Positions 15,445-24,717 of a DNA stretch of 64,000 nucleotides are shown piece by piece. Source of the stretch: Flavobacterium ichthyis (lineage in GTDB: Bacteria > Bacteroidota > Bacteroidia > Flavobacteriales > Flavobacteriaceae). Positions within the stretch are counted from its first letter, which is position 1, and every line of letters starts with the position of its first letter. The notes under the pieces were generated by a model. It did not search any database. It was given only the letters and a program-made list of their open reading frames with translations, and was not told the DNA's origin. Made by a program: the position numbers and the translations under genes. The stretch lies in contig NZ_JAABLM010000003.1 of NCBI RefSeq assembly GCF_009915155.1, forward strand, positions 124,001-188,000. The letters are read 5' to 3'.

Positions 15445-16020
15445 TTATAATAATGAAAGTATTCTTTCAGAATTCCTCAAAGTTTCTTGAATATTGATGT
15501 TTTGTATCACGAAGTCACTCATCTCAATTTTTTTTTCTTCTGGCCATTGCTGCTTCATCCTTCTCAAAACAGCTTCCTGAGAAACTTTATCGCGGTTCAT
15601 TACTCTTGCTATACGAATGTTTTTTGGCGCTGTAATCATGATGATTTTATCGCAATCTTTGTAACTTCCACTTTCAAATAAAATGGCGGCTTCTTTGATT
15701 ACGAACGGAAAATCTTGGTGCTTTTTTACCCAATTTTTAAAATGAAGATTTACTTCGGGGTGTATAATGGAATTGAGTTTTTCGAGCAGTGGTGGCTGTT
15801 GAAAAACAATTTCGGACAATTTTTTTCGATTGATTTTTCCATCCGAAATTATTTCTTTTCCAAAAATATCAATAATCTTGCCAATGATTTTGGTTTTGTT
15901 CATTAGCTCTCGGGCTTCATCATCGGCAATGTAAACAGGTATCCCAAGTGACGCATAATGTTTGGCAACGGTGCTTTTACCACTTCCAATTCCTCCGGTT
16001 AATCCTATAATTTTTGTCAT
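15445..16020 (-). CDS. coaE: Dephospho-CoA kinase
   Basis: The product has 191 residues. It phosphorylates dephospho-CoA in the last step of CoA synthesis. The P-loop GLTGGIGSGKSTVAKH (residues 7-22), IPVYIADDEARELM, IIHPEVNLHF, FVIKEAAILFESG and ARVMNRDKVSQEAVLRRMKQQWP are all family marks. It starts 2 nt after the glycosyltransferase stop and is likely co-transcribed with it. CoaBC for earlier steps of the same pathway is encoded at 28.7-29.9 kb. Confidence 0.95.
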   Translation of the reverse strand: MTKIIGLTGGIGSGKSTVAKHYASLGIPVYIADDEARELMNKTKIIGKIIDIFGKEIISDGKINRKKLSEIVFQQPPLLEKLNSIIHPEVNLHFKNWVKKHQDFPFVIKEAAILFESGSYKDCDKIIMITAPKNIRIARVMNRDKVSQEAVLRRMKQQWPEEKKIEMSDFVIQNINIQETLRNSERILSLL

Positions 16021-16022
16021 TT

Positions 16023-17015
16023 TTATTTTTTAAAGAACAATTCGGGGAAAGCTTCTTGAGGTTTTTGCTTACGCAAATTTATTTTATAAAAAGATTTTAA
16101 AAAACCAGTTCCATAACCATAAAACTGAATAACCGCAGCTTGAATCGCAAAGGTGCCAATCTTTAAATTAGTTTGTAAAACAGCACTTGCCCAAAGGACT
16201 AAAAAATAAGCTAGATAACAACCAAGGAAAAAATAAAGCTCAAAAATTGCTAAGATAATTGAAAACGCAAATCCTAAAATAAATAGAGATGGAAAGAAAA
16301 AAGTGAGTTTGCTATATTTAGGATACCAACTATTTAAAATAGGTCTTGCTTTTCCAAATTTGTTGACTTGCATTTGAAATTTTTTCCAATCAATCCGCCT
16401 TTTATGGTATACAAAAACTTCTGGAAAAAGTTTAGTTTCAAAACCCATTTCCCAAAGCCTGATGGATAAATCTGGATCTTCGCCGGGATGAATATTTCCA
16501 AACCCTCCACTTTCCAAGAATGCTTTTTTGGAAAGTCCCATATTAAAGCTTCTTGGCTGGAATTTTCCAATTTTTTCTGAACCACCCCGGATGCCTCCTG
16601 TGGTAAGAATAGATGTCATTGTAAAGTTTATCGCTTTTTGCAAATCTGAAAAACTTTCGAGTGCTTTATCTGGACCGCCAAAACAGTCAACGTAGTTTTT
16701 TTCTAAAGCTATTTCAGCTTCGGCAAGATAATTTTCTGGCAAAATACAATCAGAATCTAATATCAAAAAGTATTGTCCTTTTGCAACACTCATCCCGAAA
16801 TTACGAGAATCGCCAGGTCCGGAATTTTTTTTATAATAATAGGAAATATTGAGCTGGGAATATTTTTGAATTACATTTTTGCAAGGAATAGTGGAGCCAT
16901 CTTCTACCACTACAATTTCAAATGATTTTGTATATGTTTGGGTGGTAAGACTCTGTAATAATTCGTCAATTTCGTCTGGTCGATTATACACCGGAATGAT
17001 GAATGAAAAATACAT
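16023..17015 (-). CDS. Family 2 glycosyltransferase with C-terminal membrane segments
   Basis: The product has 330 residues. The GT-A fold begins at the N-terminus (SFIIPVYNRPDEIDELLQSL), with a DxD-type motif LILDSDCILP and later GGFGNIHPGEDPDLSIRLW. Two or three hydrophobic segments at about 230-290 suggest membrane attachment. The sugar and acceptor are not evident. The start is ATG 17015. A longer frame to 17069 is rejected because it would cross the terminator hairpin at 17056-17080 and the -7 box at 17031. It is followed 2 nt later by coaE. Confidence 0.9.
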   Translation of the reverse strand: MYFSFIIPVYNRPDEIDELLQSLTTQTYTKSFEIVVVEDGSTIPCKNVIQKYSQLNISYYYKKNSGPGDSRNFGMSVAKGQYFLILDSDCILPENYLAEAEIALEKNYVDCFGGPDKALESFSDLQKAINFTMTSILTTGGIRGGSEKIGKFQPRSFNMGLSKKAFLESGGFGNIHPGEDPDLSIRLWEMGFETKLFPEVFVYHKRRIDWKKFQMQVNKFGKARPILNSWYPKYSKLTFFFPSLFILGFAFSIILAIFELYFFLGCYLAYFLVLWASAVLQTNLKIGTFAIQAAVIQFYGYGTGFLKSFYKINLRKQKPQEAFPELFFKK

Positions 17016-17030
17016 TTTTATAAATTTTGT

Positions 17031-17038
17031 CAAAGATA
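17031..17038 (-). promoter_or_regulatory. -7 box (TATCTTTG) of the glycosyltransferase-coaE operon
   Basis: An exact TAnnTTTG on the minus strand ends 15 nt before the ATG at 17015. No TTG is seen at the correct spacing upstream. Confidence 0.5.
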
Positions 17039-17055
17039 TTGATTCGTCATAAAAA

Positions 17056-17080
17056 AACCACCCCTGCAAAGGAGTGGTTT
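17056..17080 (-). terminator. Terminator of the 1008-residue T9SS protein gene
   Basis: On the minus strand AAACCACTCCTTTGCAGGGGTGGTTT is followed by a T-run; it is a 10-bp stem with one mismatch, about 30 nt after the stop at 17112. Confidence 0.8.
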
Positions 17081-17111
17081 CTTACATTTTATTAAAAGTT
17101 AATATTAAAGC

Positions 17112-20100
17112 TTACTCTTTAATAACTTTAATAGTTTTCAAAGCACCATCGATATTAAGTTTTACGAGGTAAGTACCTTGTGGTAATTGGCTCATGTCTA
17201 ATTGAGCATTATTTGTATTTAATTTTTTATCTAGAACTTGTTGCCCTAAAAGGTTAAATACAGCTGCTTCTGTAATATTTTCAGTAAACGAAAGATTTAA
17301 AATGTCTTTCACAGGATTTGGATAAGCCTTGAAAGATGAAAAATCGAATTTTTCGTTAGATAGTGAGGCGTCATAAGCAGAAATTTGAAATTGCCCAGAT
17401 TGACCATTGTAACCCCAAACTCTTACTAACAAAGTCGAAGCTGGTGTTAATCCAGTCATGACTACTTTTGAAAAGTTTCCATCTCCATCATCGGCATTAC
17501 AAAGTACTGAGGTGATTGCTCCGCAAGTACCTGAATATACCTCTACTCCACTATCAGTCATCGTAGTACCAGCAACCGTAGCGGTTTCAACTGTAAGTTC
17601 TCCTGATGCTGGAACGACAACAGAATACCAAACATCTTTACCGGAGTTAGCAAAATCAAAAGCATCACAAGTTGGTAAAGGTTCTGAGCTGTCATTCGTA
17701 GCTCCTAAATTTGATCCTACTAAAGGATTAGAAGAAATTAACGCTCCCGGTGTTAGTGGAATTGCGTTAGCACAAACATCATTAGCTGGTGGACATGCAA
17801 CAACAGTTTGACTGGTGCTTGTTACTACACAATTTCCATCTTGGTCATTAGTAACCGTTATTACAACGTTTGTTCCTACTGGATACGGACCAAATTGCAC
17901 AGAACCAGTTGCCGTAATATTTTGTGTAGGACTCGATTGGTCATCACTAAGCGTCAATGAAGTAGCTGAGCCTAAATCCGTAACATTAGCGTTTACAAAG
18001 AAATCTGGCGAAGTCGCGCAATTGTTTGTTGTTGAAAATGTAACGGTTGGATTAACACAAGTATTTTGCGTAATATTTAATGTGTAAGCAAAATTATCTG
18101 GTGAAGGCCAAGTTGAAATCACAATATAATAAGTTACTCCAGCTGTTACACTAAAATCATTTATTTCACGATTCCCTACCGAAGAGCCTGATGCACAAGC
18201 TACTGCTCCTGTTCCTATCGCCGAGCAATCTGTATAAACTAACATACCTGACCAAGCAACAGCATTAGGAATTCTAATGTTTATTGATTGATCACTTGAA
18301 GGGGTATAAGCATAGACAACATCGTCGCCGTTAAGGTAATAATTAGATGTTGCTGCACAACCTGAAAGACCACCTAACGGATAACTATAGTCGTTTCCGT
18401 ATGCGCTTGTATTATCAGTAGTAGTATAAGGTAAACTTGATACCACAATTGGGTTTTGACATACGGAACCAACTGGCGGAGTTGAAACACATAAGTCAAA
18501 AGTTGTTGTAGCACCAGAATTTGCCGAATTACTGAAAACTCTTACAAAGTAACTGTTGCCTATTGTTAAGCCAGATACAATACTAGAATTTGGGTCGCTT
18601 ACAAGAAGACTAACTAATCCTCCGCCGCAAGTTCCTTCTAAAACTTCATGCACTAAATCAGTTGGGGTCGATTGTACATTCGTTAACAATACTTTATGCT
18701 CGGTTGCAGTTGCAACAAATTGAAACCAAACATCGTCATTGGGAGTTCCTGCACCATTATCACCTTCTCCTGAATCAGTAGCCGATGTTAAAGCACCTGA
18801 AACGCTGTTAGTGCAAGTACCATCGTTATTTGACAAAAAGACTAATGCTCCAGTGCAATCATCGTTTGCAGGTGGTGGAGGAAAAGTACCCACACAAATG
18901 TCAAAATTAGTAGTATTAGTACTTCCAGAAGTAAATGTAAATACCCTCACATAATAAGTCGATCCCACTACAAGTCCAGAAACATTACTTGTATTTGCGT
19001 CCGAAACAATTAAGCTAATTAACCCTCCACCACAAGTTCCTTCTAACACTTCATGAACTAGGTCAGTTGGTGTACCAGTTACGTTCAATAAAGAGATTCT
19101 ATGTGTTGAAGCTGTTGCTACAAAAGTGTACCACACATCGTCATCAGGTGTACCAGCCCCATTGTCTGATTCTCCAGAATCAGTCGCTCCGGCAAGGGTT
19201 CCAGCTACAACAGATCCACATAGCAAATCTGCGTTGGGTGAAAGTGATATTGCGGCCGCACAATCATCATTTGCAGGCGGTGACGCAAGTGTTGAGAAAG
19301 TTATTGTTCTCCAAGGACTTAATCCGGATGTGCAAACCGTGCGAAGATGAAAATAATATTGAGTTGACGGCATTAAATCGGTTCTTGAATACGTGTTTGA
19401 TGTAATTGAAGTTCCAGCTCCAGTTGGGTCTGTGCTCACATTATCCAAAACATATTCAAAACCTGTAATACCAGTTACTGCGGTCCATTCGATATTAACA
19501 TTAGTATTAGTAATTGAATTCGCAACTACCGCTAGGTTTGCTGGCGCAGCACATGATAAGGATCGAATTGTTGGCGATGCGAAACAGAACCCGTAATTCC
19601 AATCAGCCCCGGCAGGATCATCATCATAGAAAATTCTGTAACGAAAACCCGCTAATTGCGCTGGTGTAAAATTAGCGATGCTTAAAGGCTGTGTTACATA
19701 ATTGGTTTTCGGAATGGTACAGAAATTGTCAAAAACAGAGGTGCTGTTTCCAGGTAAATTGCCGCTTTCCCAAGGCATCCAAGAAGCACTGGTAACATCC
19801 CAATACTCGAATCTTAAAACATCTTCATCTAAAAAATAATAGCCATAATCAACGGAAATTTCCAAAGCGGTTTCGCCAGCTGTGAACGCCGGCGTCAAAT
19901 CAATAATTGGAGATTCTGCTGCAATATCGTCGTCACTTGTTTGTCCTGCATCGTCATCATCAAATGCAAAAAAAGCAGTAGTTGTAGGATCCGACTCGAA
20001 CGCTAATGGATCGGTATTATAAGTTCCTGTAATCGTCCATGCCGCGTTAGGCCAACCTGCAGATTGGTTGAGCACTTGTGCGGTGCTAACCCAGCTTGAA

Positions 20101-20138
20101 TAAAGCATCGTAATTAGCAATAGTAATTTTTGTTTCAT
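17112..20138 (-). CDS. T9SS-secreted multidomain protein with fibronectin III and repeated beta domains
   Basis: The product has 1008 residues. A signal peptide (MKQKLLLLITMLYSSWVSTA) is followed by an N-terminal region rich in Asp (about 50-75), a fibronectin III domain (197-284), and beta-rich repeats opening with PPANDxC at 287-417, 422-553 and 783-920. These share TDSGExDNGAGTPxDDVW and TPTDLVHEVLEGTCGGG. A different domain with SNYYLNGDDVVYAYTPS lies at 556-690. The last about 70 residues (FKAYPNPVKDILNLSF to the end) form a type A T9SS sorting domain, so export to the surface or medium is expected. No catalytic domain is seen; an adhesion role is only a guess. Paralog of the next gene upstream. 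Confidence 0.92.
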   Translation of the reverse strand: MKQKLLLLITMLYSSWVSTAQVLNQSAGWPNAAWTITGTYNTDPLAFESDPTTTAFFAFDDDDAGQTSDDDIAAESPIIDLTPAFTAGETALEISVDYGYYFLDEDVLRFEYWDVTSASWMPWESGNLPGNSTSVFDNFCTIPKTNYVTQPLSIANFTPAQLAGFRYRIFYDDDPAGADWNYGFCFASPTIRSLSCAAPANLAVVANSITNTNVNIEWTAVTGITGFEYVLDNVSTDPTGAGTSITSNTYSRTDLMPSTQYYFHLRTVCTSGLSPWRTITFSTLASPPANDDCAAAISLSPNADLLCGSVVAGTLAGATDSGESDNGAGTPDDDVWYTFVATASTHRISLLNVTGTPTDLVHEVLEGTCGGGLISLIVSDANTSNVSGLVVGSTYYVRVFTFTSGSTNTTNFDICVGTFPPPPANDDCTGALVFLSNNDGTCTNSVSGALTSATDSGEGDNGAGTPNDDVWFQFVATATEHKVLLTNVQSTPTDLVHEVLEGTCGGGLVSLLVSDPNSSIVSGLTIGNSYFVRVFSNSANSGATTTFDLCVSTPPVGSVCQNPIVVSSLPYTTTDNTSAYGNDYSYPLGGLSGCAATSNYYLNGDDVVYAYTPSSDQSINIRIPNAVAWSGMLVYTDCSAIGTGAVACASGSSVGNREINDFSVTAGVTYYIVISTWPSPDNFAYTLNITQNTCVNPTVTFSTTNNCATSPDFFVNANVTDLGSATSLTLSDDQSSPTQNITATGSVQFGPYPVGTNVVITVTNDQDGNCVVTSTSQTVVACPPANDVCANAIPLTPGALISSNPLVGSNLGATNDSSEPLPTCDAFDFANSGKDVWYSVVVPASGELTVETATVAGTTMTDSGVEVYSGTCGAITSVLCNADDGDGNFSKVVMTGLTPASTLLVRVWGYNGQSGQFQISAYDASLSNEKFDFSSFKAYPNPVKDILNLSFTENITEAAVFNLLGQQVLDKKLNTNNAQLDMSQLPQGTYLVKLNIDGALKTIKVIKE

Positions 20139-20238
20139 AATTAAATGTGTTAGTAATTAAATTACCAGCAATTTAATAAATTAATTAACACATTATTAAG
20201 TTTATGCTGTATATTTTTTATCTATTCGTAAAATAAAA

Positions 20239-20264
20239 GAGCCCAATCCTTTCGGATTGGGCTC
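20239..20264 (-). terminator. Terminator of the 1432-residue T9SS protein gene
   Basis: A perfect 11-bp stem GAGCCCAATCC / GGATTGGGCTC with a GAAA loop on the minus strand, then TTTTATTTT, lies 22 nt after the stop. It separates the two paralogous genes into different transcription units. Confidence 0.85.
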
Positions 20265-20285
20265 TCACTAAGCATTGAAGAAAAA

Positions 20286-23200
20286 CTAGTTTTTCATTAC
20301 CTTAATAGTTTTTACTGAGTCACCTACGGCAACTTTAACTAAATAGGTTCCATGAGCCAAATTAGACATGTCTAACGCCGCTTGAGTTGAACCAATTTTT
20401 TTAGTAATCACTTGCTGCCCTACTAAATTATAAACCTGAACTGAAGATATTTCTTCAACGTACGAAAGGTTTAAAATACTGTTTACTGGATTCGGATAAG
20501 CTTTAAAGTCAGCACTATCAAATTTAGTGTTGCTTAAAGATTCATCGTGAGCAGAAACTTGGAAAGTAGAAGCAGTTGCTGCAGTGGTTCCATATTTCCA
20601 CACACCCACATATAATGTTTCTCCTGGAGTTCTTCCTGTAAGGGTAACTAAAGAGAAATTACCATCACCATCATCATCGTCACAATCTACTTCTACTAAA
20701 CTTCCGCAAGCTCCTGAAAATACGCTCATCACTGTATCGGTAATATCAGTACCTGTGTTAGTTTTGGTTTCAATCGTTAGATTACCTGATGCAGGGACAA
20801 CAACTGAATACCAAACATCGAAAGCACGATTCGTTTGACATGCATAAGTCAATCCAGTAACTGTAGTGGCAGATGTGAAATCTCCAACTATTGCATTGGT
20901 AGCAAAATCAGGTCCAGGTGTTAAAGCAATCGCTCCTGCACAGTTATCATTAGCAGGTGGTGGTGGTGGTGGCGCTACTGTTTGCACACATACATTAAAT
21001 GTTGTTCTAATTGTAGCTGTCGAAGAGTAAGTATAAATTCTAAATACATAAGTAGAACCTACTGTTAATCCAGTTAAATTTATAGGAGAGTTTGGTGTGT
21101 CTTGACATACCAATGAAGTACCTCCACAAGCATCAAATACCTGAGTTACGATATCTGCTGCACCACTTACATTGTTAGTAACAATTCTGTGATCTGTAGC
21201 GGTAGCTGTAAATTTATACCAAACATCGTCATTTGCAGTACCTAAACAACCAGGCAAGCTTTGCGTTGCTGCGATTGTTGTTCCCTCAACAGTACTTGCA
21301 CATGTAGTATCGGCTGAAGGAATTAATTCGATAGCACCTGCACAATCATCATTAGCAGGAGGACAAGCATCAACCATTTGCGCAGTACTTGCAACAAAAC
21401 ATGTAGGATCTTGATTATTTGTTACAGTTAAAATTACACTAGTTCCAAAATCGTAAGGGCCAAACTGAACTGTTCCAGTAGCAGTTACTGTTTGAGGAGC
21501 ACTTGATTGATTGTCAGTAACAGTCAACGATGTCGCAGATCCTAAATCAGATATGTCAGCACTCACGTAAAAACCTGGTGTAGGACAATTATTAGAATTT
21601 GTAAACGTAACTATTGGATTGATACAAGAATTTGCTGTTATGTTTAAAGTATAAGCAAAGCTTTGTGGTGACGGATAAGTAGAAAGAACAATATAGTAAG
21701 TAGTACCTGCAGTCACGAAAAGATTATTGATTTCTCTATTTCCAGTACCAGATCCAGAAGCACAAGCAATAGCTCCAGTTCCAATTGCAGCACAATCTGT
21801 ATAAACCAACATTCCAGACCATCCTGGAGCTCCAGGAATTCTAATATTAATTGACTGATTTACAGATGGAGTATAGGCATAAACCACATCATCACCATTT
21901 AAATAATAGTTAGATGTTGCAGAACATCCTGATGCTCCTCCGGTTGGAAAATTATAGTCATCACCATACAAATTGGTATTATCAGTTGTTGTATAAGGTA
22001 AAGAAGTTACCACAATAGGGTTTGTACATACTGAACCAACAGGTGGAGTTGAAACACATAAATCAAAAGTAGTAGTAGCTCCAGCAGTTGCCGCATTACT
22101 AAATACTCTTACATAATATGAGTTACCAACAATTAATCCTGAAACTAAACTAGTGTCTGGATCGCTTACAACAAGACTTATTAATCCTCCTCCACAAGTT
22201 CCTTCTAAAACTTCATGTACAAGGTCAGTTGGTGTTGATTGAACGTTTGAAATTCTAATTTGATGTTCAGTAGCAGTTGCGATAAAAGAATACCACACAT
22301 CGTCGTTAGGTGTTCCAGCGCCATTATCTCCTTCACCAGAATCTGTTGCAGAAGCTAAAGTTCCAGAAATAGTATTGGTGCATGTTCCGTCATTATTTGC
22401 AAGAACTACTAACGCATCAGCACAATTGTCATTTGCTGGCGGTGGTGGAAATGAACCGATACACAAGTCAAAAGTTACAGTATTAGTTACTGGTGTTCCG
22501 AAAGTAAAAATTCTTACATAATAAGTATTTCCAACAATTAATCCGGCAACATCACTAGAATTTGGATCAGAAACATTTAAGCTGATTAAGCCTCCTCCGC
22601 AGAAACCTTCTAAAACTTCGTGTACTAAATCTGTTGGAGTTCCTTGAACATTAGACAAAGTGATTCTGTGTGTTGAAGATGTAGCAACAAAAGAGTACCA
22701 TACGTCGTCATTAGGAGTTCCTGCACCATTATCACCTTCACCAGAATCTGTAGCTTCTACCAAAGTACCTGAAACTACAGTTCCACACAACAAATCCGCA
22801 TTTGGAGTAACTGAAATCGCATCAGCACAATTGTCATTTGCAGGAGGAAGCCCTCTTGTAGTAAAACTTAAAGTTGACCAAGGGCTATATTCACCATCGC
22901 AATTGTTTCTAACATGGAAATAATAAGTTGTCGATGGTGTTAAAGTGCCAGTTTCAGTATATGTGTTTGTTGCCAAAGGCATTCCAGCACCAGTAGGTTC
23001 TGCTGCATCATTATCTAAAACATATTCGTACCCAACAGATCCTGCAATTGCAGACCATTGGATTGTAGCAGAATTAAAGGTCACGCCAGAAGCCACCAAA
23101 TTGATTGGAAATTCACATGCCGGAATCGTTTCAACAGCGAAATCGTCAATAAAAATTTCATAATCATCAGCGGTGTCGATAGTACCATCATTTGTATAAA

Positions 23201-24584
23201 ATGCAAATTTTGTTGTCGCACTTACATTTGTAGGCAATGGAATGTTTACGAGTGTACCAGCATTTGGTGGAATGTTTGCTCCTTCCCAAGTTCTTAAAGC
23301 TGTCCATGTTAAACCATCATCTTCACTCATTGCAAAAATTACTACATCTCCGTCCGGCATATCTGCCATCTCTGTCGGATTAGAGTTACCATAATCGGTT
23401 GAGCCAATTCTAAATTTTGCTCGGTAGTTACCGGCTGACATATCAATTGTAGGCGTGATTAACCAGCCTATTCTATTGGTACTGTATAAATTAACTCTTA
23501 CAGCACCAGTAGTTCCAGAATTTAAGAAGCCATCAGCTACCCAAATTCCGGTTCCTGTACCAGTTGGTCCAGTTGACAAATCTCCCGCTGCGGCTCTAGT
23601 CCAGCAGTTTGGAGGAAATGTTGTAAAAGACTCTGTCACAGTTGGAACTAAAACAGCGCATTGAGTAGTAAAGCTTGCGCCACTTCTCCACAAGCTTACC
23701 CCATCAGTATCACAGTTAGCTCTTACCCACACGTAATGAGTTGTAGCAGGTGGCAACATTGTTAAACTAACTGAAGTTACTCCTGCAGCAACAGATCCTG
23801 TAGGTGTAGCAGCCGGTAGTGGTGCAGTATTTGTTGTAGAAATATAATAATCATAACCATTCGCTGGAACTGACGATGATGCATTCCAAGAAATATTTAC
23901 AGAATTTGTTGTTGGTGTGTCAGCAACAATGTTGTCTGGCGCACTACAAGTAACTGGAATATCGAATGCAATTAGTGGACGTCTGTAATCGCTACTTGAC
24001 AATAGCGCAGGAAATGTACCAGAAGTATTATTCGAGTACTTAGTTGTGTTAGAATTTGATGTATTCACGCAGGGTGAAGTGTACTCATAATTCCATTGGA
24101 TTGCAGTACTTGCTGTAGTATTTTGATACTCCATTAATACTACTAAATTTTGCGTACCAGAGTAAGTAAACGTTCCGGTTAACGGAAAACTTTTCCATCC
24201 TGCGGTTGACCCCACAATAGTTGCAGGATTCCCATCGAAAACTAATGATGCATCAGCTACAGTAGTATCCCAGGTGAGACTTCCGGTACCCCAATCAGTA
24301 CTTGTTGTTTCTTTCAAGTAAATCTTTAAATTAGGAGTTCCAGCCATCGTCCCCGAAGCTGTAGATCTTTTAAAATAGACAGATGTCAATACCTGTCCTG
24401 CAACGGTTGACAACTGACTTGCCGGATAAATCACGGCCGTTCGGTTGGTTGCATTTGCTCCGGCGACGCTGTTCATTGGACCGTAAGTACTCGAGCCCAA
24501 GTTTGAACAAGACGGAACTTCATAGACTTGCCCATAAGTGAGCAAGCAAACAAAGAACATCGCCAACAATGTAATTTTTTTCAT
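20286..24584 (-). CDS. Giant T9SS-secreted multidomain protein (paralog of the 17112-20138 gene)
   Basis: The product has 1432 residues. A signal peptide (MKKITLLAMFFVCLLTYGQ) is followed by a beta-rich N-terminal region (20-210), fibronectin III (213-307), and a jelly-roll or cleaved-adhesin-like domain (about 312-487, with SFTTFPPNCWTRAAAGD and IFIDDFAVE). A second fibronectin III (490-577) and four or more PPANDxC repeats come next, then a type A T9SS sorting domain from about 1360 (FKAYPNPVNSILNLSY). From about residue 580 on, the domain order follows that of its neighbour, with one extra PPANDDCAGAIELIPSAD repeat. The product is probably surface-exposed or secreted. No enzyme motif found. 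Confidence 0.92.
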   Translation of the reverse strand: MKKITLLAMFFVCLLTYGQVYEVPSCSNLGSSTYGPMNSVAGANATNRTAVIYPASQLSTVAGQVLTSVYFKRSTASGTMAGTPNLKIYLKETTSTDWGTGSLTWDTTVADASLVFDGNPATIVGSTAGWKSFPLTGTFTYSGTQNLVVLMEYQNTTASTAIQWNYEYTSPCVNTSNSNTTKYSNNTSGTFPALLSSSDYRRPLIAFDIPVTCSAPDNIVADTPTTNSVNISWNASSSVPANGYDYYISTTNTAPLPAATPTGSVAAGVTSVSLTMLPPATTHYVWVRANCDTDGVSLWRSGASFTTQCAVLVPTVTESFTTFPPNCWTRAAAGDLSTGPTGTGTGIWVADGFLNSGTTGAVRVNLYSTNRIGWLITPTIDMSAGNYRAKFRIGSTDYGNSNPTEMADMPDGDVVIFAMSEDDGLTWTALRTWEGANIPPNAGTLVNIPLPTNVSATTKFAFYTNDGTIDTADDYEIFIDDFAVETIPACEFPINLVASGVTFNSATIQWSAIAGSVGYEYVLDNDAAEPTGAGMPLATNTYTETGTLTPSTTYYFHVRNNCDGEYSPWSTLSFTTRGLPPANDNCADAISVTPNADLLCGTVVSGTLVEATDSGEGDNGAGTPNDDVWYSFVATSSTHRITLSNVQGTPTDLVHEVLEGFCGGGLISLNVSDPNSSDVAGLIVGNTYYVRIFTFGTPVTNTVTFDLCIGSFPPPPANDNCADALVVLANNDGTCTNTISGTLASATDSGEGDNGAGTPNDDVWYSFIATATEHQIRISNVQSTPTDLVHEVLEGTCGGGLISLVVSDPDTSLVSGLIVGNSYYVRVFSNAATAGATTTFDLCVSTPPVGSVCTNPIVVTSLPYTTTDNTNLYGDDYNFPTGGASGCSATSNYYLNGDDVVYAYTPSVNQSINIRIPGAPGWSGMLVYTDCAAIGTGAIACASGSGTGNREINNLFVTAGTTYYIVLSTYPSPQSFAYTLNITANSCINPIVTFTNSNNCPTPGFYVSADISDLGSATSLTVTDNQSSAPQTVTATGTVQFGPYDFGTSVILTVTNNQDPTCFVASTAQMVDACPPANDDCAGAIELIPSADTTCASTVEGTTIAATQSLPGCLGTANDDVWYKFTATATDHRIVTNNVSGAADIVTQVFDACGGTSLVCQDTPNSPINLTGLTVGSTYVFRIYTYSSTATIRTTFNVCVQTVAPPPPPPANDNCAGAIALTPGPDFATNAIVGDFTSATTVTGLTYACQTNRAFDVWYSVVVPASGNLTIETKTNTGTDITDTVMSVFSGACGSLVEVDCDDDDGDGNFSLVTLTGRTPGETLYVGVWKYGTTAATASTFQVSAHDESLSNTKFDSADFKAYPNPVNSILNLSYVEEISSVQVYNLVGQQVITKKIGSTQAALDMSNLAHGTYLVKVAVGDSVKTIKVMKN

Positions 24585-24673
24585 AAAAAAACTTAAATTT
24601 AAATTAATAGACTGCTAAATTAAGGTTTTATTAAGAAATGTAAAAGTTAAATCTTTATTATTTACAACAAAAA

Positions 24674-24695
24674 AAACCCGCATTTACGCGGGTTT
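24674..24695 (-). terminator. Terminator of fabV
   Basis: On the minus strand AAACCCGC-GTAAAT-GCGGGTTT plus a further T-run lies 22 nt after the fabV stop. Confidence 0.85.
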
Positions 24696-24717
24696 CACAA
24701 ATTGAAGTTATAATTTT

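Noticed and set aside
17016..17069. Longer N-terminus for the glycosyltransferase
   Set aside because: The extra 18 residues run through a terminator hairpin and a promoter box; the GT-A fold starts at the ATG at 17015.
20139..20238. Small RNA or riboswitch between the two T9SS genes
   Set aside because: Only an AT-rich stretch and the terminator of the upstream gene are visible; no conserved fold recognised.
17458..23664. Long open frames antisense to the two T9SS genes (for example 17458-17811 and 22660-22923)
   Set aside because: They are shadows caused by the biased codon use of Ser/Thr/Val-rich repeats; no family match and no promoter.
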